From Prado023 sp963774745 (GTDB taxonomy: Bacteria; Actinomycetota; Actinomycetes; S36-B12; CAIYMF01), in the NCBI GenBank assembly GCA_963774745.1, contig CAVZGE010000006.1, forward strand, positions 1 to 64,000: a DNA stretch of 64,000 nucleotides. Direction: 5' to 3'. Below the pieces are notes generated by a model. It saw only the letters and a program-made list of their open reading frames with translations, ran no database searches and had not been told where the DNA came from. Positions within the stretch are counted from its first letter, which is position 1; each line of letters starts with the position of its first letter. The translations under genes and the position numbers were made by a program. Below are positions 16,881 to 25,568 of this stretch, piece after piece.

Positions 16881-17744
16881 ATGAACACCCCCAGCCCCAT
16901 CGAACGCGTGAGCGCGGTGAGCACAGGTTCGGTCAAGATCCGACCGGATCACGCTGCCGCCACCTGGAAGCCACAGATGCTGTGGATGGCGACCTCGCGG
17001 ACCTGGACCTCACCGATGCCGATCAACGCGTTCGTCATCGAGCACCGGGAGGGGGTCGTGTTGTTCGACACCGGCCAGGACCGGGCATCGGTCACCGATC
17101 CGGGCTACTTCCCCGGGGGCGTCGTTGGGGCGTTCTACCGCCGTACCGCTCAGGCCGACATCCCCGAGGACCAGACTCTCGAGCGAGGGCTCAATCGGCT
17201 CGGCTACCAGATCTCTGACGTGAACACGGTCGTGATCTCGCACCTGCACCAGGACCACATCGGCGGCCTCCCGAAGCTCACCGGGGCCAGCATTCACATC
17301 AGCCAAGAAGAGTGGGACACCCTCGACGAGTCCGGTGCCGAGCTCAAGGGCCTGATGCGCAAGCACATCGATCTACCCGGTCTGTCGTGGGTCAGAGTCC
17401 GACCATCGCCGACTTCCGATCGGGCACTGGAACCATTCGCCGTGGGTCACGACCTGTTCGGCGACGGCAGTCTCGTCCTGCTCCCCGCCCCTGGTCACAC
17501 GCCTGGGTCGATCTCCATGCTCGTGCGCAACCCGGGCCAGCCCACACTGCTCCTGGTCGGGGACCTGACCTACTCGACGCACCTACTCGACTGCGGGCAC
17601 GTCCCGGGCGCGGGATCCAAGGCGCAGCTCGAGCAGACCACAACCAAGGTCAACCAGCTACGCACGAACCTTCCCGGCACCATCGTCCTGGCAGCCCACG
17701 ACCCGACAGCCGCCGCAGCGCTCGCGACGACCATGGGATCGTGA
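16881..17744 (+). CDS. Metallo-beta-lactamase-fold hydrolase (AHL-lactonase-like)
   Basis: This 287-residue protein has the zinc motif HLHQDHIGG (HxHxDH), GVVLFDTGQD before it, a later zinc His in LPAPGHTPGSISM, the bridging Asp in LLVGDLTYS and a C-terminal AAHDP. The arrangement matches the N-acyl-homoserine-lactone lactonase (AttM/AiiA) branch, which opens lactone rings, but related branches hydrolyse other esters or thioesters. No signal peptide is seen, so it is probably cytoplasmic. ATG 16881 has GGGAGG about 7 nt upstream. Upstream is a strong palindromic operator; downstream is a MarR gene, suggesting induction by a small-molecule ligand. Confidence 0.85.
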   Translation: MNTPSPIERVSAVSTGSVKIRPDHAAATWKPQMLWMATSRTWTSPMPINAFVIEHREGVVLFDTGQDRASVTDPGYFPGGVVGAFYRRTAQADIPEDQTLERGLNRLGYQISDVNTVVISHLHQDHIGGLPKLTGASIHISQEEWDTLDESGAELKGLMRKHIDLPGLSWVRVRPSPTSDRALEPFAVGHDLFGDGSLVLLPAPGHTPGSISMLVRNPGQPTLLLVGDLTYSTHLLDCGHVPGAGSKAQLEQTTTKVNQLRTNLPGTIVLAAHDPTAAAALATTMGS

Positions 17745-17873
17745 TTCGGCACACGCTCCGGGGCTCACCGAGCGGCCCGCGGTCCCCGCGCGCCTCGGTA
17801 GTCTTACCTCCCGGTCACGGTGGCGTCTGAGTTCTTCAGCCCCCCGAGGCCCCCACCAGGGAGGGAGGCGGCC

Positions 17874-18335
17874 ATGCGTTTCGCCGAGGAAGCGCGCTAC
17901 CTCGTGTTGGCCGCCCAACTCGAAGGCCGACGTCAACTGTCCCGACAGTTGCACCCCCTGGGACTCACACCCTCCCAAGCGGAGGTACTGCGGGTCCTAG
18001 CCGACTACGCCCCCCTCACTCTCACCGGATTGGGCCAACTGCTGGTCTGCGAAAGCGGAACGAGCCCCAGCCGCCTCGTCGAGCGGATGGTGGCGCGCGA
18101 ACTGATCGATCGTCGCCCAAGCTCGACTGACCGCCGGCATGTCGAACTCACCCTCACCGCCCGCGGCACCGAGCTCGCCAAACAGGTCGTTGAGGTCGAA
18201 GAAGCCATGTACGCAGTCATCGATGCGGGCGCGGGCCCAGACACCAGCGCTGGGCTTGAGTTCCTGCGTGCCTTCGTCTCTGGGTCACCTGCCGGCCAGG
18301 CCCTCGCGCGGCGTCGAGGGACGTCGACGCAGTGA
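17874..18335 (+). CDS. MarR-family transcriptional regulator
   Basis: This 153-residue regulator has a winged helix: LTPSQAEVLRVLADYAPLTL, then GTSPSRLVERMVARELIDRR and the wing DRRHVELTLTARG, framed by N- and C-terminal dimerisation helices. ATG 17874 is chosen because GGGAGGGAGG precedes it; a GTG at 17820 would add an unlike N-terminus. It follows the metallo-beta-lactamase gene by about 130 bp and is the likely ligand-responsive repressor acting at the 16836-16863 palindrome, though this is inference. Confidence 0.88.
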   Translation: MRFAEEARYLVLAAQLEGRRQLSRQLHPLGLTPSQAEVLRVLADYAPLTLTGLGQLLVCESGTSPSRLVERMVARELIDRRPSSTDRRHVELTLTARGTELAKQVVEVEEAMYAVIDAGAGPDTSAGLEFLRAFVSGSPAGQALARRRGTSTQ

Positions 18336-18399
18336 CGCGCTGAGCGACAACGGCAAGTCGAACCCGCGAGCGTCGGGAACGGGGGTCCAGTTCGCGCCC

Positions 18400-18558
18400 A
18401 GAGCCTCGACGCGTAGCGGCCCAGTGCGACGCTGTGTTTCACCACGTCCAGGGACGGGACCTGTGGTCGGCCCGGCACCTGTCTCATCTCACCCAGCGTG
18501 ACCATGGCAGGATCTGCCCGCACCCGAGGTGGATGGGGTCGGTCTGATGCTCCTATGT
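18400..18558 (+). repeat. Interspersed repeat, copy 3, left part (interrupted)
   Basis: Part A is recognisable from GCGTAGCGGCCCAGT through GTTTCACCACGTCC and CTCACCCAGCGTGACCA to CACCCGAGGTG. It is cut by the IS110-family element; the missing junction CTGTCGGACTGGGGTGTGA continues at 20054-20073. Confidence 0.8.
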
Positions 18559-18572
18559 CTGTCAAGGGGTCT

Positions 18573-19790
18573 TCACGCGGCTTCTTGGGCGGTGATCCAG
18601 GTGTGGTAGCGGCGGGTGAGTTCTGCGTCGTGGCCGAGGCCTCGTTCGAGCCGGGAGATGGTCATGACGTTCTCGCCGACGGCGAGGGCCACGATTCGGA
18701 TGGGGATGTTCAGGGCGGTGCGCCGCGGTCGTAGGTCGTCGGTGATCTCGGCCGGGCGTGGGTTGACCAGGTGGCTGTAGATCTCGCGGGCGACGTAGCG
18801 CTTGAGGCAGCGCATGATCGACTTCTTGGACTTGCCTTGGGCGGTGCGCCGGGCGATGTAGTCCTTGGTGGGTTGGTGGTGGCCCATGCGGCCGACGACG
18901 ATCCGGTGCAGGGCGGCGTTGGCTTGACGGTTGCCACCGCGGTTGAGCCGATGACCGGTGGTCTTCCCGCTCGAGGCGTCCACGGGGCTGGCCCCGCAGA
19001 GTGCGGCGAACCCGGCATCGGAGGTCAGCCGTTCGGGGTTGTCCCCAGCGGCGACCAGCAGCGCCGCGGCAGTGTCTGGGCCGACCCCGCGGAGTTGGCG
19101 CAGCCCGGGGTTGGCCCGCATGGTCAGGGTGTCCAACTCGTCGCGTAGTTGTTCCATGTCCGCGGTTAGGGACTGGTACTGCCGGGCCAGGACCCGCAGC
19201 GCTGCCCGGGTCGCTTCGCGCACGTCGGCGGTGTCGTCCCCGGGCCGGAACCGGGCAGCTCGAGCGGCTTGCTCTGGCAGGGGCAGGGGGGCCAACTCGA
19301 GGTGCAGGCGTTCCGGTGCGGTGAGCACCAGGTGCCGGATCTGGGCGCCGACCCGGACGCGGGATCGCCGGGAGGACTCCAGTGCGATCCGCAGGACCCG
19401 GATCGACTCGACGATGCCGTCGCGGGACTTGGGCACCACGGTGGCGTGCCCGGCCAGGACGGCGCGGGCGGCCGCTTCGGCGTCGACGGTGTCACTCTTG
19501 CCGCGGGTCCGGCGCAGCTGCCGGTTGGGCCGGTTCACCTCGACCACCGTCAGGCCGGCGTGCTGCAGGACCCGTTGCAAGCCCAGCCCGTAAGTGCCGG
19601 TGCCCTCAACACCGACCATGGCCACGCTGCCCTGGCCGGTCATCCACCGCGCCATGCCGCGCAGCCCGATCGGGGTGGTGGGGTAGGCCTTGGTGCCCAG
19701 CAGCCTGCCGGTGGCGTCGATCACGGCTCCGACGTGAACAGCTTCGTGGGTGTCGACACCGCCATAGACGATGCGTTCTTGGTGCGTCAT
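18573..19790 (-). CDS. IS110-family transposase (DEDD recombinase)
   Basis: This 405-residue recombinase has an N-terminal RuvC-like DEDD domain (YGGVDTHEAVHVGAV with the first Asp, VGVEGTGTYG with the Glu, KSDTVDAEAAA with the two Asp) and a C-terminal Tnp20 domain (LRGVGPDTAAALLVAAG; FAALCGASPVDASSGKT; HRLNRGGNRQANAALHRIV) carrying the catalytic Ser region. IS110 recombinases insert using a bridge RNA from the element's non-coding end. ATG 19790 is used. The gene looks intact and full length. Confidence 0.93.
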   Translation of the reverse strand: MTHQERIVYGGVDTHEAVHVGAVIDATGRLLGTKAYPTTPIGLRGMARWMTGQGSVAMVGVEGTGTYGLGLQRVLQHAGLTVVEVNRPNRQLRRTRGKSDTVDAEAAARAVLAGHATVVPKSRDGIVESIRVLRIALESSRRSRVRVGAQIRHLVLTAPERLHLELAPLPLPEQAARAARFRPGDDTADVREATRAALRVLARQYQSLTADMEQLRDELDTLTMRANPGLRQLRGVGPDTAAALLVAAGDNPERLTSDAGFAALCGASPVDASSGKTTGHRLNRGGNRQANAALHRIVVGRMGHHQPTKDYIARRTAQGKSKKSIMRCLKRYVAREIYSHLVNPRPAEITDDLRPRRTALNIPIRIVALAVGENVMTISRLERGLGHDAELTRRYHTWITAQEAA

Positions 19791-20050
19791 GCTGGATTGG
19801 TCCTTCCGATCGTTCGGGTGGGATGCACGCCGACCGGTCGGGGCACCGGACAGGACAGACACGGTGCTTGGCAAGGCTCCTATGAGGTCACGGACCCCGA
19901 CCGGGAAGCGCCACCGAGGACGAGGCCGACCCGGGCCGGCAGATCAATTCCAAGACATCCACAGGAGTCAGTCGGATTACGAGCCAGACCCGGAAGCCGC
20001 GCCCTCGGCGCGCCCACATCATCTGCCCCATCCCCGGTGCCTTATCAGTG
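19791..20050 (-). ncRNA. Candidate bridge RNA region of the IS110 element
   Basis: About 260 nt of non-coding DNA lies upstream of the transposase inside the element, while the other end is only a dozen bases. In the IS110 group the upstream end encodes the bridge RNA that pairs with donor and target DNA. I have not folded it or matched the guide loops; placement is from element geometry. Confidence 0.4.
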
Positions 20051-20055
20051 TGTCT

Positions 20056-20073
20056 GTCGGACTGGGGTGTGAG
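20056..20073 (+). repeat. Interspersed repeat, copy 3, right part
   Basis: GTCGGACTGGGGTGTGA here is the A/B junction of the repeat, displaced from its left part by the IS110 element. The remaining gap to 20180 shows no gene. Confidence 0.7.
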
Positions 20074-20180
20074 AGGCGCGGGCCGGGTCGTGACAGCGTG
20101 TGAGCGTCGTGGATAGCAGCAATTTGTCTGTCCGCATCGCGTTGCGGCCCACGTTCTTCAGGCTGATCGACACGGAAGCA

Positions 20181-20780
20181 CTAGGTGCCAGACCTTTTCG
20201 TCGGCGCGGGGTAGGGGGTCTTGCCCTGGGCGAGGGCGTCGGTGAGCTGCTCGATGCGGCGGGTGCGGGTCTCCGGGCGCACCGCGGTCTGGATGCGATT
20301 CAGGAAGGCGAAGCGGTTGCGGCTGTCCAGCGCGGCGTAGACGTCGGTGAGGTCGCGCGCGGCCAGGGCGACAGCGAGGTCGTCGGGCACCACTGCGGTG
20401 GCAGGGCTGTCGTAGGCGGCGTCCCAGCGGCCGTCCGCCTTCGCCTTGTCCACCTCGGTCAGGCCGGCGGGGCGCATCCGCCCCTGGGCGGTGAGCCGCT
20501 CGATGCGCTCGCGGTTGATCTTCGACCAGACGCTCTTCGCGCGCCGGGGGGTGAACCGCTGCACGTACCACTGGTCGTCGAGCCGCCGGGTGATGCCGTC
20601 GATCCAGCCGAAGCAGAGCGCCACGTCCACCGCCCTTGTCCAGTCGATCGACGTGACGCCGCTGCCCTTCTTGGCCATCCGAATCCAGACGTGCGTGGCG
20701 GTTGACGCGTTATCGACGAGCCAGGTCTCGAACGCCGTGGCGTCCTCGAAGAACACCGCGTCGTCGTGGACCATCGACAT
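20181..20780 (-). CDS. YdeI/OmpD-associated family protein
   Basis: This 199-residue soluble protein has the family pattern: an N-terminal FEDATAFETWLVDNASTATH, the conserved core VDVALCFGWIDGITRRLDDQ, FTPRRAKSVWSKINRERIER, and a C-terminal segment with IEQLTDALAQGKTPYP. ATG 20780 is used. The family is annotated as bacteriocin-protection or OmpD-associated, but its biochemical role is not established. It stands alone between the IS element and a two-component operon. Confidence 0.85.
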   Translation of the reverse strand: MSMVHDDAVFFEDATAFETWLVDNASTATHVWIRMAKKGSGVTSIDWTRAVDVALCFGWIDGITRRLDDQWYVQRFTPRRAKSVWSKINRERIERLTAQGRMRPAGLTEVDKAKADGRWDAAYDSPATAVVPDDLAVALAARDLTDVYAALDSRNRFAFLNRIQTAVRPETRTRRIEQLTDALAQGKTPYPAPTKRSGT

Positions 20781-20962
20781 GGCGGCAGCCTACGGCCCTG
20801 TGTTTGAAGCATGTGGACGCCGGACGATTCGCCCGCCTCCGCACCACCGGACCTGATCGGGCCGCGGTGGCGCTGTGCCCGTGACTGGTCCTCTCCAGCC
20901 CAGAAGGACGCAACGCAGGCACGCTTCCAGGGCAGCATGCTGGGCCAGTCGGGGGGACCACG

Positions 20963-21604
20963 TCAGCGAGTGGGCGTGATACCAGCGTCCTTGGCTTTGA
21001 TGGCCGCGGCTGTGCGGTCGGGGACTCGGAGTTTGAGCAGGATGCCGGACACGTGGTTGCGCACGGTCTTCTCTGACAGCCCCAGGCGCACTGCGATTTC
21101 GTGGTTGCGGGCACCGCCGGCCAGTTCGCCGAGGACCTCCCGCTCGCGGGGGGTGAGGTCGGGGAAGGGGTCGCCGCCGAGCGTCCCGCTGTGGAAGGCC
21201 AGGATCCGGCGCGCCACCGATGCGCCGTAGACCGCCTCCCCGGCGGCGACCGCGCGAACAGCTCGGACGATCTCGGCGGAGTCGGCCCCCTTGACCAGGT
21301 ATCCGAGGGCGCCGGCCCGCAGGGCGGCGAACACCGACTCGTCGTCCTCATGCATCGTGAGCGCGATGACGCCGATGGCCGGCGCAGTGTCCCGCAGCCG
21401 GTGCATCGCTGTGATGCCATCGAGACCAGGCATCGTGAGGTCGGTGACCGCGACGTCGGGCGCATGCAGCGCGACGGCGACCAACAACTCATGGCCGTTG
21501 CTCGCCTGGGCCACGACGTCGACGTCGTCGGCCTGGGCGAGTACGGCGGCCAGCCCCAGCAGGTACATCGGATGGTCGTCGGCGACGACGACGCGGATGC
21601 TCAT
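20963..21604 (-). CDS. NarL/LuxR-family response regulator
   Basis: This 213-residue regulator has a receiver domain with VVVADDHPMYLLG, phospho-acceptor Asp in AVTDLTMPG, LTMHEDDES and Lys in YLVKGADS, then a LuxR helix-turn-helix (LTPREREVLGELAGGARNHE; KTVRNHVSGILLKLRV). ATG 21604 overlaps the kinase stop in an ATGA, so the pair is translationally coupled. It is the partner of the kinase at 21601. Confidence 0.93.
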   Translation of the reverse strand: MSIRVVVADDHPMYLLGLAAVLAQADDVDVVAQASNGHELLVAVALHAPDVAVTDLTMPGLDGITAMHRLRDTAPAIGVIALTMHEDDESVFAALRAGALGYLVKGADSAEIVRAVRAVAAGEAVYGASVARRILAFHSGTLGGDPFPDLTPREREVLGELAGGARNHEIAVRLGLSEKTVRNHVSGILLKLRVPDRTAAAIKAKDAGITPTR

Positions 21605-23586
21605 GCGCTCGCCATGGCGACTGGGAGCATGGCGGACACCTCCGTTCCGGTGGGATCGACCGGGAGGACGGTCACGTGCCCTCCGAGGACCGCTGCACGG
21701 CGGCGCATGGACTCGAGTCCCACGCCCGTGGTCGGCCCCGGCGCGGGCATGCCCCGGCCGTCGTCGCGGACGGAAAGGGCGAGGCCCTCCGGGACGCGGC
21801 CGACGCGCACCCAGCAACTCGTTGCCCCGGAATGCCGCGCCACGTTCGTCAGCGCCTCAGCGGCGATCCGGTAGGCCGTTGACGCGACGTCGGTCGGCAA
21901 GGTCGTGAGGTCTCCCTCCAGCTCGACGATGACGTGGGCGGCCACCCGGTCCGCGGCGAGCCCGATCGCCTCGCCGAGTGCCGCGGAGTCAAGGGCCGAC
22001 GGACGCAGGTCGTCGATCACCCGACGCACTTCCTCCGTTGCAGCCATCGCCTCGACGCCGATCCGATCGATCAAGGTCAGGGCAGCGTCCGGGTCGGTCC
22101 GGACCAGGCCGTGCGCGGCTTCGGCCCCGAGGGCGATACCGCTGAGGGCCGGGCCGAGGCCGTCGTGGAGGTCCTGGCGCAGCCGGGCGCGTTCCGCCCC
22201 GGCGGCGAGCATGACCTGTTCCCGCTCGGACTCGAGGTCCCGGGCCAACGCCTGTGCGCGCAGGGCCGCGACCCAGTACGGGGTCACCGCGGCGAGCAGT
22301 CGTTCATCTGCCGGGTCCAGGGTCCGTTCACCCCGCCGGGGCGAGACCAGCAACTCCCCGGCGGATCCGTCCCCGAGGGGGACCGACTGGGCGCGCTTGG
22401 TGAGCGTGCCGACGATGGCCAGGGTGGCCCCGGTCGCGTCACGCAGTTCCACCCCCGGGGAGCGCACCGACTCGGCGAGGAGGCGTAGCAGCACCTCGGG
22501 AGCTTCGGGATCAGCGCTGCCGATCTGGCCCATCACGGCAACGGGGTCATTGCGCCGGCCGTAGAGCAGCCGATCCGTGGCCCGCATGAGCGCATCCCGA
22601 AGCGGCAGCACCAGCACGGCGATGGCAATCGCCGCGACGACGATGCCGTACTCCGAGCCCTCGGTCCGTTGGCTGATCGTCGCGGAGATCGCGCCCACCA
22701 GGAGCGCGACCACCAAGGTGAGCGGCAGGTACACCAACGCGCGGCGCACGGTCACGTTGATACCGAGGAGGTCGTAGCCGAGCACCCCGATGGCGACCGC
22801 GATAGCGATCAACGGGTACCAGACGCGCAGGATCACGTTCTCGAAGGGCAGGAAGGCCGAGATCGCAGCCAGGACGACCGGCAGGAACAGCCAGATGATC
22901 TGGCCGCGGGCCCGCGACCCTCCGCGACGAAAGCGCACACCCAGGCCGACCACCCCTGCCAGCAATCCGACGAGCAGCCCGGCGAAGCCCACCACGAGGA
23001 GCGCACCCACCACGGGGCCCAGCCACGCCGGCCACGCGAACGGCAGGGTGAGCCCCTCGACCCAGTCGTTCACGTTGTCCGTGCTCAGTGCCAGGACCAG
23101 GGTGACCGACGCCAGACCCAGCACGCTGAACCGCAGGGCCCACCGCCAACGAGGGCCAACGGGCCCGCCATCCGGGTAGACCTGGGGAAGGACACCAAAC
23201 GGCATCAGCAGTGCCGGGAACCAGAGGAACCCCGCCGCCCAGACCGCGAGGAGACCCAGGGGCCACGACACGCTCGGGTCGGCCAACGCGCGGGTGCCGT
23301 AGATCCCCAGCACTTCCGACAGGCTGCCCAATAGCGCGGACAGCAGCAGGATCCAGCCGATCGGATTCCGGGGTCGTTCGAGGGCGACCATCAGGCCCGC
23401 GACACCGAAGCAGAGGCCCCAGAGCAAGGTCCATGGGCCATTGGCCGGATCCTTGGTGACCCCCGGAAGCGGGTAGGCGTCGGGACCGATCACCAGCGAC
23501 ACCAGTGAGAAGGCGACAGACAGCCCGGTGATGGTGATGGCCATCGCCCGCAACCGGTCCTCGGACGGACGTCTCATCCCACCCAT
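21601..23586 (-). CDS. Polytopic sensor histidine kinase with GAF-like region
   Basis: This 661-residue kinase has eight or more N-terminal membrane helices (ITGLSVAFSLVSLVIG; LLWGLCFGVAGLMVAL; VVGALLVVGFAGLLVGLLAG; LVYLPLTLVVALLVGAI; VVAAIAIAVLVLPL), a cytoplasmic region with a divergent GAF-like fold (VELRDATGATLAIVGTL), then ERARLRQDLHDGLGPALSG with the phospho-acceptor His and an HATPase domain (AAEALTNVARHSGA; VRDDGRGM). ATG 23586 was chosen because GAGAGGAG lies 4-5 nt upstream; a longer reading to 23784 would run into the divergent promoter. Divergent genes at 23783 and 24237 encode a membrane and a secreted protein that may be controlled by it. Confidence 0.9.
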   Translation of the reverse strand: MGGMRRPSEDRLRAMAITITGLSVAFSLVSLVIGPDAYPLPGVTKDPANGPWTLLWGLCFGVAGLMVALERPRNPIGWILLLSALLGSLSEVLGIYGTRALADPSVSWPLGLLAVWAAGFLWFPALLMPFGVLPQVYPDGGPVGPRWRWALRFSVLGLASVTLVLALSTDNVNDWVEGLTLPFAWPAWLGPVVGALLVVGFAGLLVGLLAGVVGLGVRFRRGGSRARGQIIWLFLPVVLAAISAFLPFENVILRVWYPLIAIAVAIGVLGYDLLGINVTVRRALVYLPLTLVVALLVGAISATISQRTEGSEYGIVVAAIAIAVLVLPLRDALMRATDRLLYGRRNDPVAVMGQIGSADPEAPEVLLRLLAESVRSPGVELRDATGATLAIVGTLTKRAQSVPLGDGSAGELLVSPRRGERTLDPADERLLAAVTPYWVAALRAQALARDLESEREQVMLAAGAERARLRQDLHDGLGPALSGIALGAEAAHGLVRTDPDAALTLIDRIGVEAMAATEEVRRVIDDLRPSALDSAALGEAIGLAADRVAAHVIVELEGDLTTLPTDVASTAYRIAAEALTNVARHSGATSCWVRVGRVPEGLALSVRDDGRGMPAPGPTTGVGLESMRRRAAVLGGHVTVLPVDPTGTEVSAMLPVAMASA

Positions 23587-23782
23587 GGCACTCCTCTCGT
23601 GGTCAGTGTGACCCAGCAGCAGCCGCCATGTCCCGGGACTCGGGTCCCGGGTGACCCGGGCATCCCTCCCGAGTCGCCGGGCCACCGGGCCGATGCGGGC
23701 GTGCGGGCCGCAGCGGTGTGCTTCACCTGGCGCCTCCGACCAGGAGGTGCGCCAGCCGCAGTCGACAATGAGGAGACCCACC

Positions 23783-24235
23783 ATGAGCAGGACCGATGTT
23801 CAGGACGTGAACGAGTCCGTGCAGGACATGAACCCCGTGATCGCGCCCGCCGCGGGCCTGATCCTGTATCTGGGTGCCGTGGTCCTAAACCTTGCAGCCT
23901 CAACCGGGGAGCCCTCCGAGCAGAACCTGACCGACTGGGTGGTCACCCTGGCAATCGCAGTTTTCGGGGTGGGCATTGCCATCTGGGCCTCCCGCCGGGC
24001 GACGACCCGCGGGGCTGACTCGATGGGGCGAACCTCGCTGATCCTCGGTGTGTTCGCGGTGGTCACCATGGTGGCGTTCTGGGCCGGGCTCCCATGCGTG
24101 TTCGGCGCCACGGCCCTGGCACTCGGGTGGGCGGCGCGCCCGACCGGAGGGCGACCGAGCACTCCCGGGATCGTGGGCATGCTGCTCGGGACCCTGGCAC
24201 TGGTCGCCGGGGCAATCACCATGGTGGTGGGTTGA
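23783..24235 (+). CDS. Small membrane protein, function unknown
   Basis: This 150-residue protein has four hydrophobic helices (PVIAPAAGLILYLGAVVL; WVVTLAIAVFGVGIAIWA; LILGVFAVVTMVAFWAGL; GIVGMLLGTLALVAGAITM). AGGAG lies 7 nt before ATG 23783. It is divergent from the polytopic kinase with about 200 bp between, and one base separates its stop from the next start, so the two form an operon. A hairpin (GGCGCCTCC/GGAGGTGC-like) lies at about 23730-23757 in the leader. No family was recognised. Confidence 0.75.
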   Translation: MSRTDVQDVNESVQDMNPVIAPAAGLILYLGAVVLNLAASTGEPSEQNLTDWVVTLAIAVFGVGIAIWASRRATTRGADSMGRTSLILGVFAVVTMVAFWAGLPCVFGATALALGWAARPTGGRPSTPGIVGMLLGTLALVAGAITMVVG

Positions 24236-24236
24236 C

Positions 24237-24743
24237 ATGCGCTGCGCCTTGGCCCGCGCCCTGGCCACCAGCCTCCTGTTCGCCCCCCTGGCAATGGTCC
24301 ACTCGACTGCGGCTGGGTCCGTGATGCGCGGCGAGTACGTCGAGGAGTTCGACGGAACCAGGCCGTTCGGCGTGGGCGAGAACACGTGCGTCGACTACGC
24401 GGGAACCGAGCGCGAGATCCGCTCAGGCAGCTACGCCCTGATGGAACTGGGCACCGGTCCCCGCAGTGCCGAGCTCAAGGTCCGCGGGGCAATCGACGGC
24501 TACATCGAGATCACGCCCACGAAGCCCACGGACGGACCCAGCTACGTGGGCACCTACTCGGAGCGGGTAGTGGGGTGGCTCACCGACCCCGATAACGACA
24601 CGTTCCGAGTCGCACACTTCCGCCTGCACGGTCGCCTCGCCGGCAGCGACGGTTCGTCGGTCGTGTTCGAGTCGACCTTGAAGGTGACGATGAAGCCTGA
24701 CGGCGCAGCCGTCGTGGACCGGCATTCCAGCACCTGCCGATAG
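24237..24743 (+). CDS. Secreted protein, function unknown
   Basis: This 168-residue protein has a short signal peptide (MRCALARALATSLLFAPLAM ending near STAAG). The mature part begins VMRGEYVEEFDGTRPFG with two Cys (NTCVDYAG and the terminal SSTCR) that could form a disulfide. It appears beta-rich and lipocalin-like in length, but I recognise no family. Its start follows the preceding stop by one base, so it is co-translated with the membrane protein and probably acts at the cell surface. Confidence 0.7.
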   Translation: MRCALARALATSLLFAPLAMVHSTAAGSVMRGEYVEEFDGTRPFGVGENTCVDYAGTEREIRSGSYALMELGTGPRSAELKVRGAIDGYIEITPTKPTDGPSYVGTYSERVVGWLTDPDNDTFRVAHFRLHGRLAGSDGSSVVFESTLKVTMKPDGAAVVDRHSSTCR

Positions 24744-25568
24744 GGCCTCAGCTAAACGGTCGGGTCCAGGTTCCGCCTGAGACCCGGCCTCACGCTGTGC
24801 GCATCGCCGGGGCTTCACTGATCAGCCGACCTGTCGCCAGTGAGACGGCCTCGCGCACCCGACCCGAAACCCCCCACACTCCCGCTGACCGGCGGCGCAC
24901 CCTCCTTCGACCGAGTTGAGACTTCGCGGATCTGCTGATCCTCGTCCGTTCAGGACGTGCGTCAGCTCGCCGCTTGGCCGCCCAGTACGACGTGGTGGTT
25001 CACCATGTCCGTGGACGCAACTGTGGTCGGCTGTTCCCCTGTCTCATCTCACCCAGCGTGACCAAGGCAGGAGCCGCCCAGACCGCGAGGTGAATTGGCA
25101 GCCATAGTGCCGGTCTAGGGTGTTTCCGGGGCTCGATTGGTCACCCAATGTGACTGGCGACGGCCTGGCCAGCCCTCCCGTTGAGGGCCATGCTGAGTCA
25201 CCCGGGCGCTGCACAACGGCCCAGAAGGACGCGCCTACCTGGCGGCCGGACTCTGCCGCGCCTTCGACAGCGATGGCACGCCCGGCCAGGCCGTCCGCGA
25301 GCCGACGCGCACCATGGGCTCGGACGCCAGCGCACCCGGGTCCGGAAAGGAGTGCCGCGATGACCGTCCAATAGACGTCCGCGACCCGATGCTGCGCATC
25401 CCGGGCAGCGCCGACCCCGTCCTCACAGGTCACGCAGCACGTTTCTGTCCATCTGGGCCTACGGTCATCGTCGCCGTTTTCGCCGGGAGCATCCTCGTCG
25501 GCCGTTACCCCGGCTGGTCACTGGGTAGGTCAGACCCTGTGTCCGTGCGGCGGGAGAGCCGCCACGGC
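24744..25568. other. Long intergenic region holding a repeat copy
   Basis: No credible gene is present in about 820 bp. It lies between the 3' ends of two convergent operons. Nearly a third is a long-form repeat copy (24985-25233); the remainder (24744-24960 and 25240-25568) shows no feature I can name. Confidence 0.5.
24985..25233 (+). repeat. Interspersed repeat, copy 4 (long form)
   Basis: One of the three best-preserved long copies. Part A has CACCATGTCCGTGGACGCAA and CTCACCCAGCGTGACCAAGG; part B has TTTCCGGGGCTCGATTGG, GTCACCCAATGTGACTGG and CCCTCCCGTTGAGGGCCATG; the tail is GCCCAGAAGGACGC, which the copy at 41099 also has. Confidence 0.88.

Larger units (their letters stand above)
18559..20055 (-). 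mobile_element. IS110-family insertion sequence
   Basis: TGTCTGTC flanks the element at 18556-18563 and 20051-20058, giving a unit of 1495 bp with a CT core at each end. Removing one unit joins the repeat copy at 18400 to its junction sequence at 20056, which matches another copy at 38430-38450. The element has one transposase gene, only about 12 nt of non-coding DNA after the gene and about 260 nt before it. No long terminal inverted repeats are seen, as expected for IS110. Confidence 0.8.
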
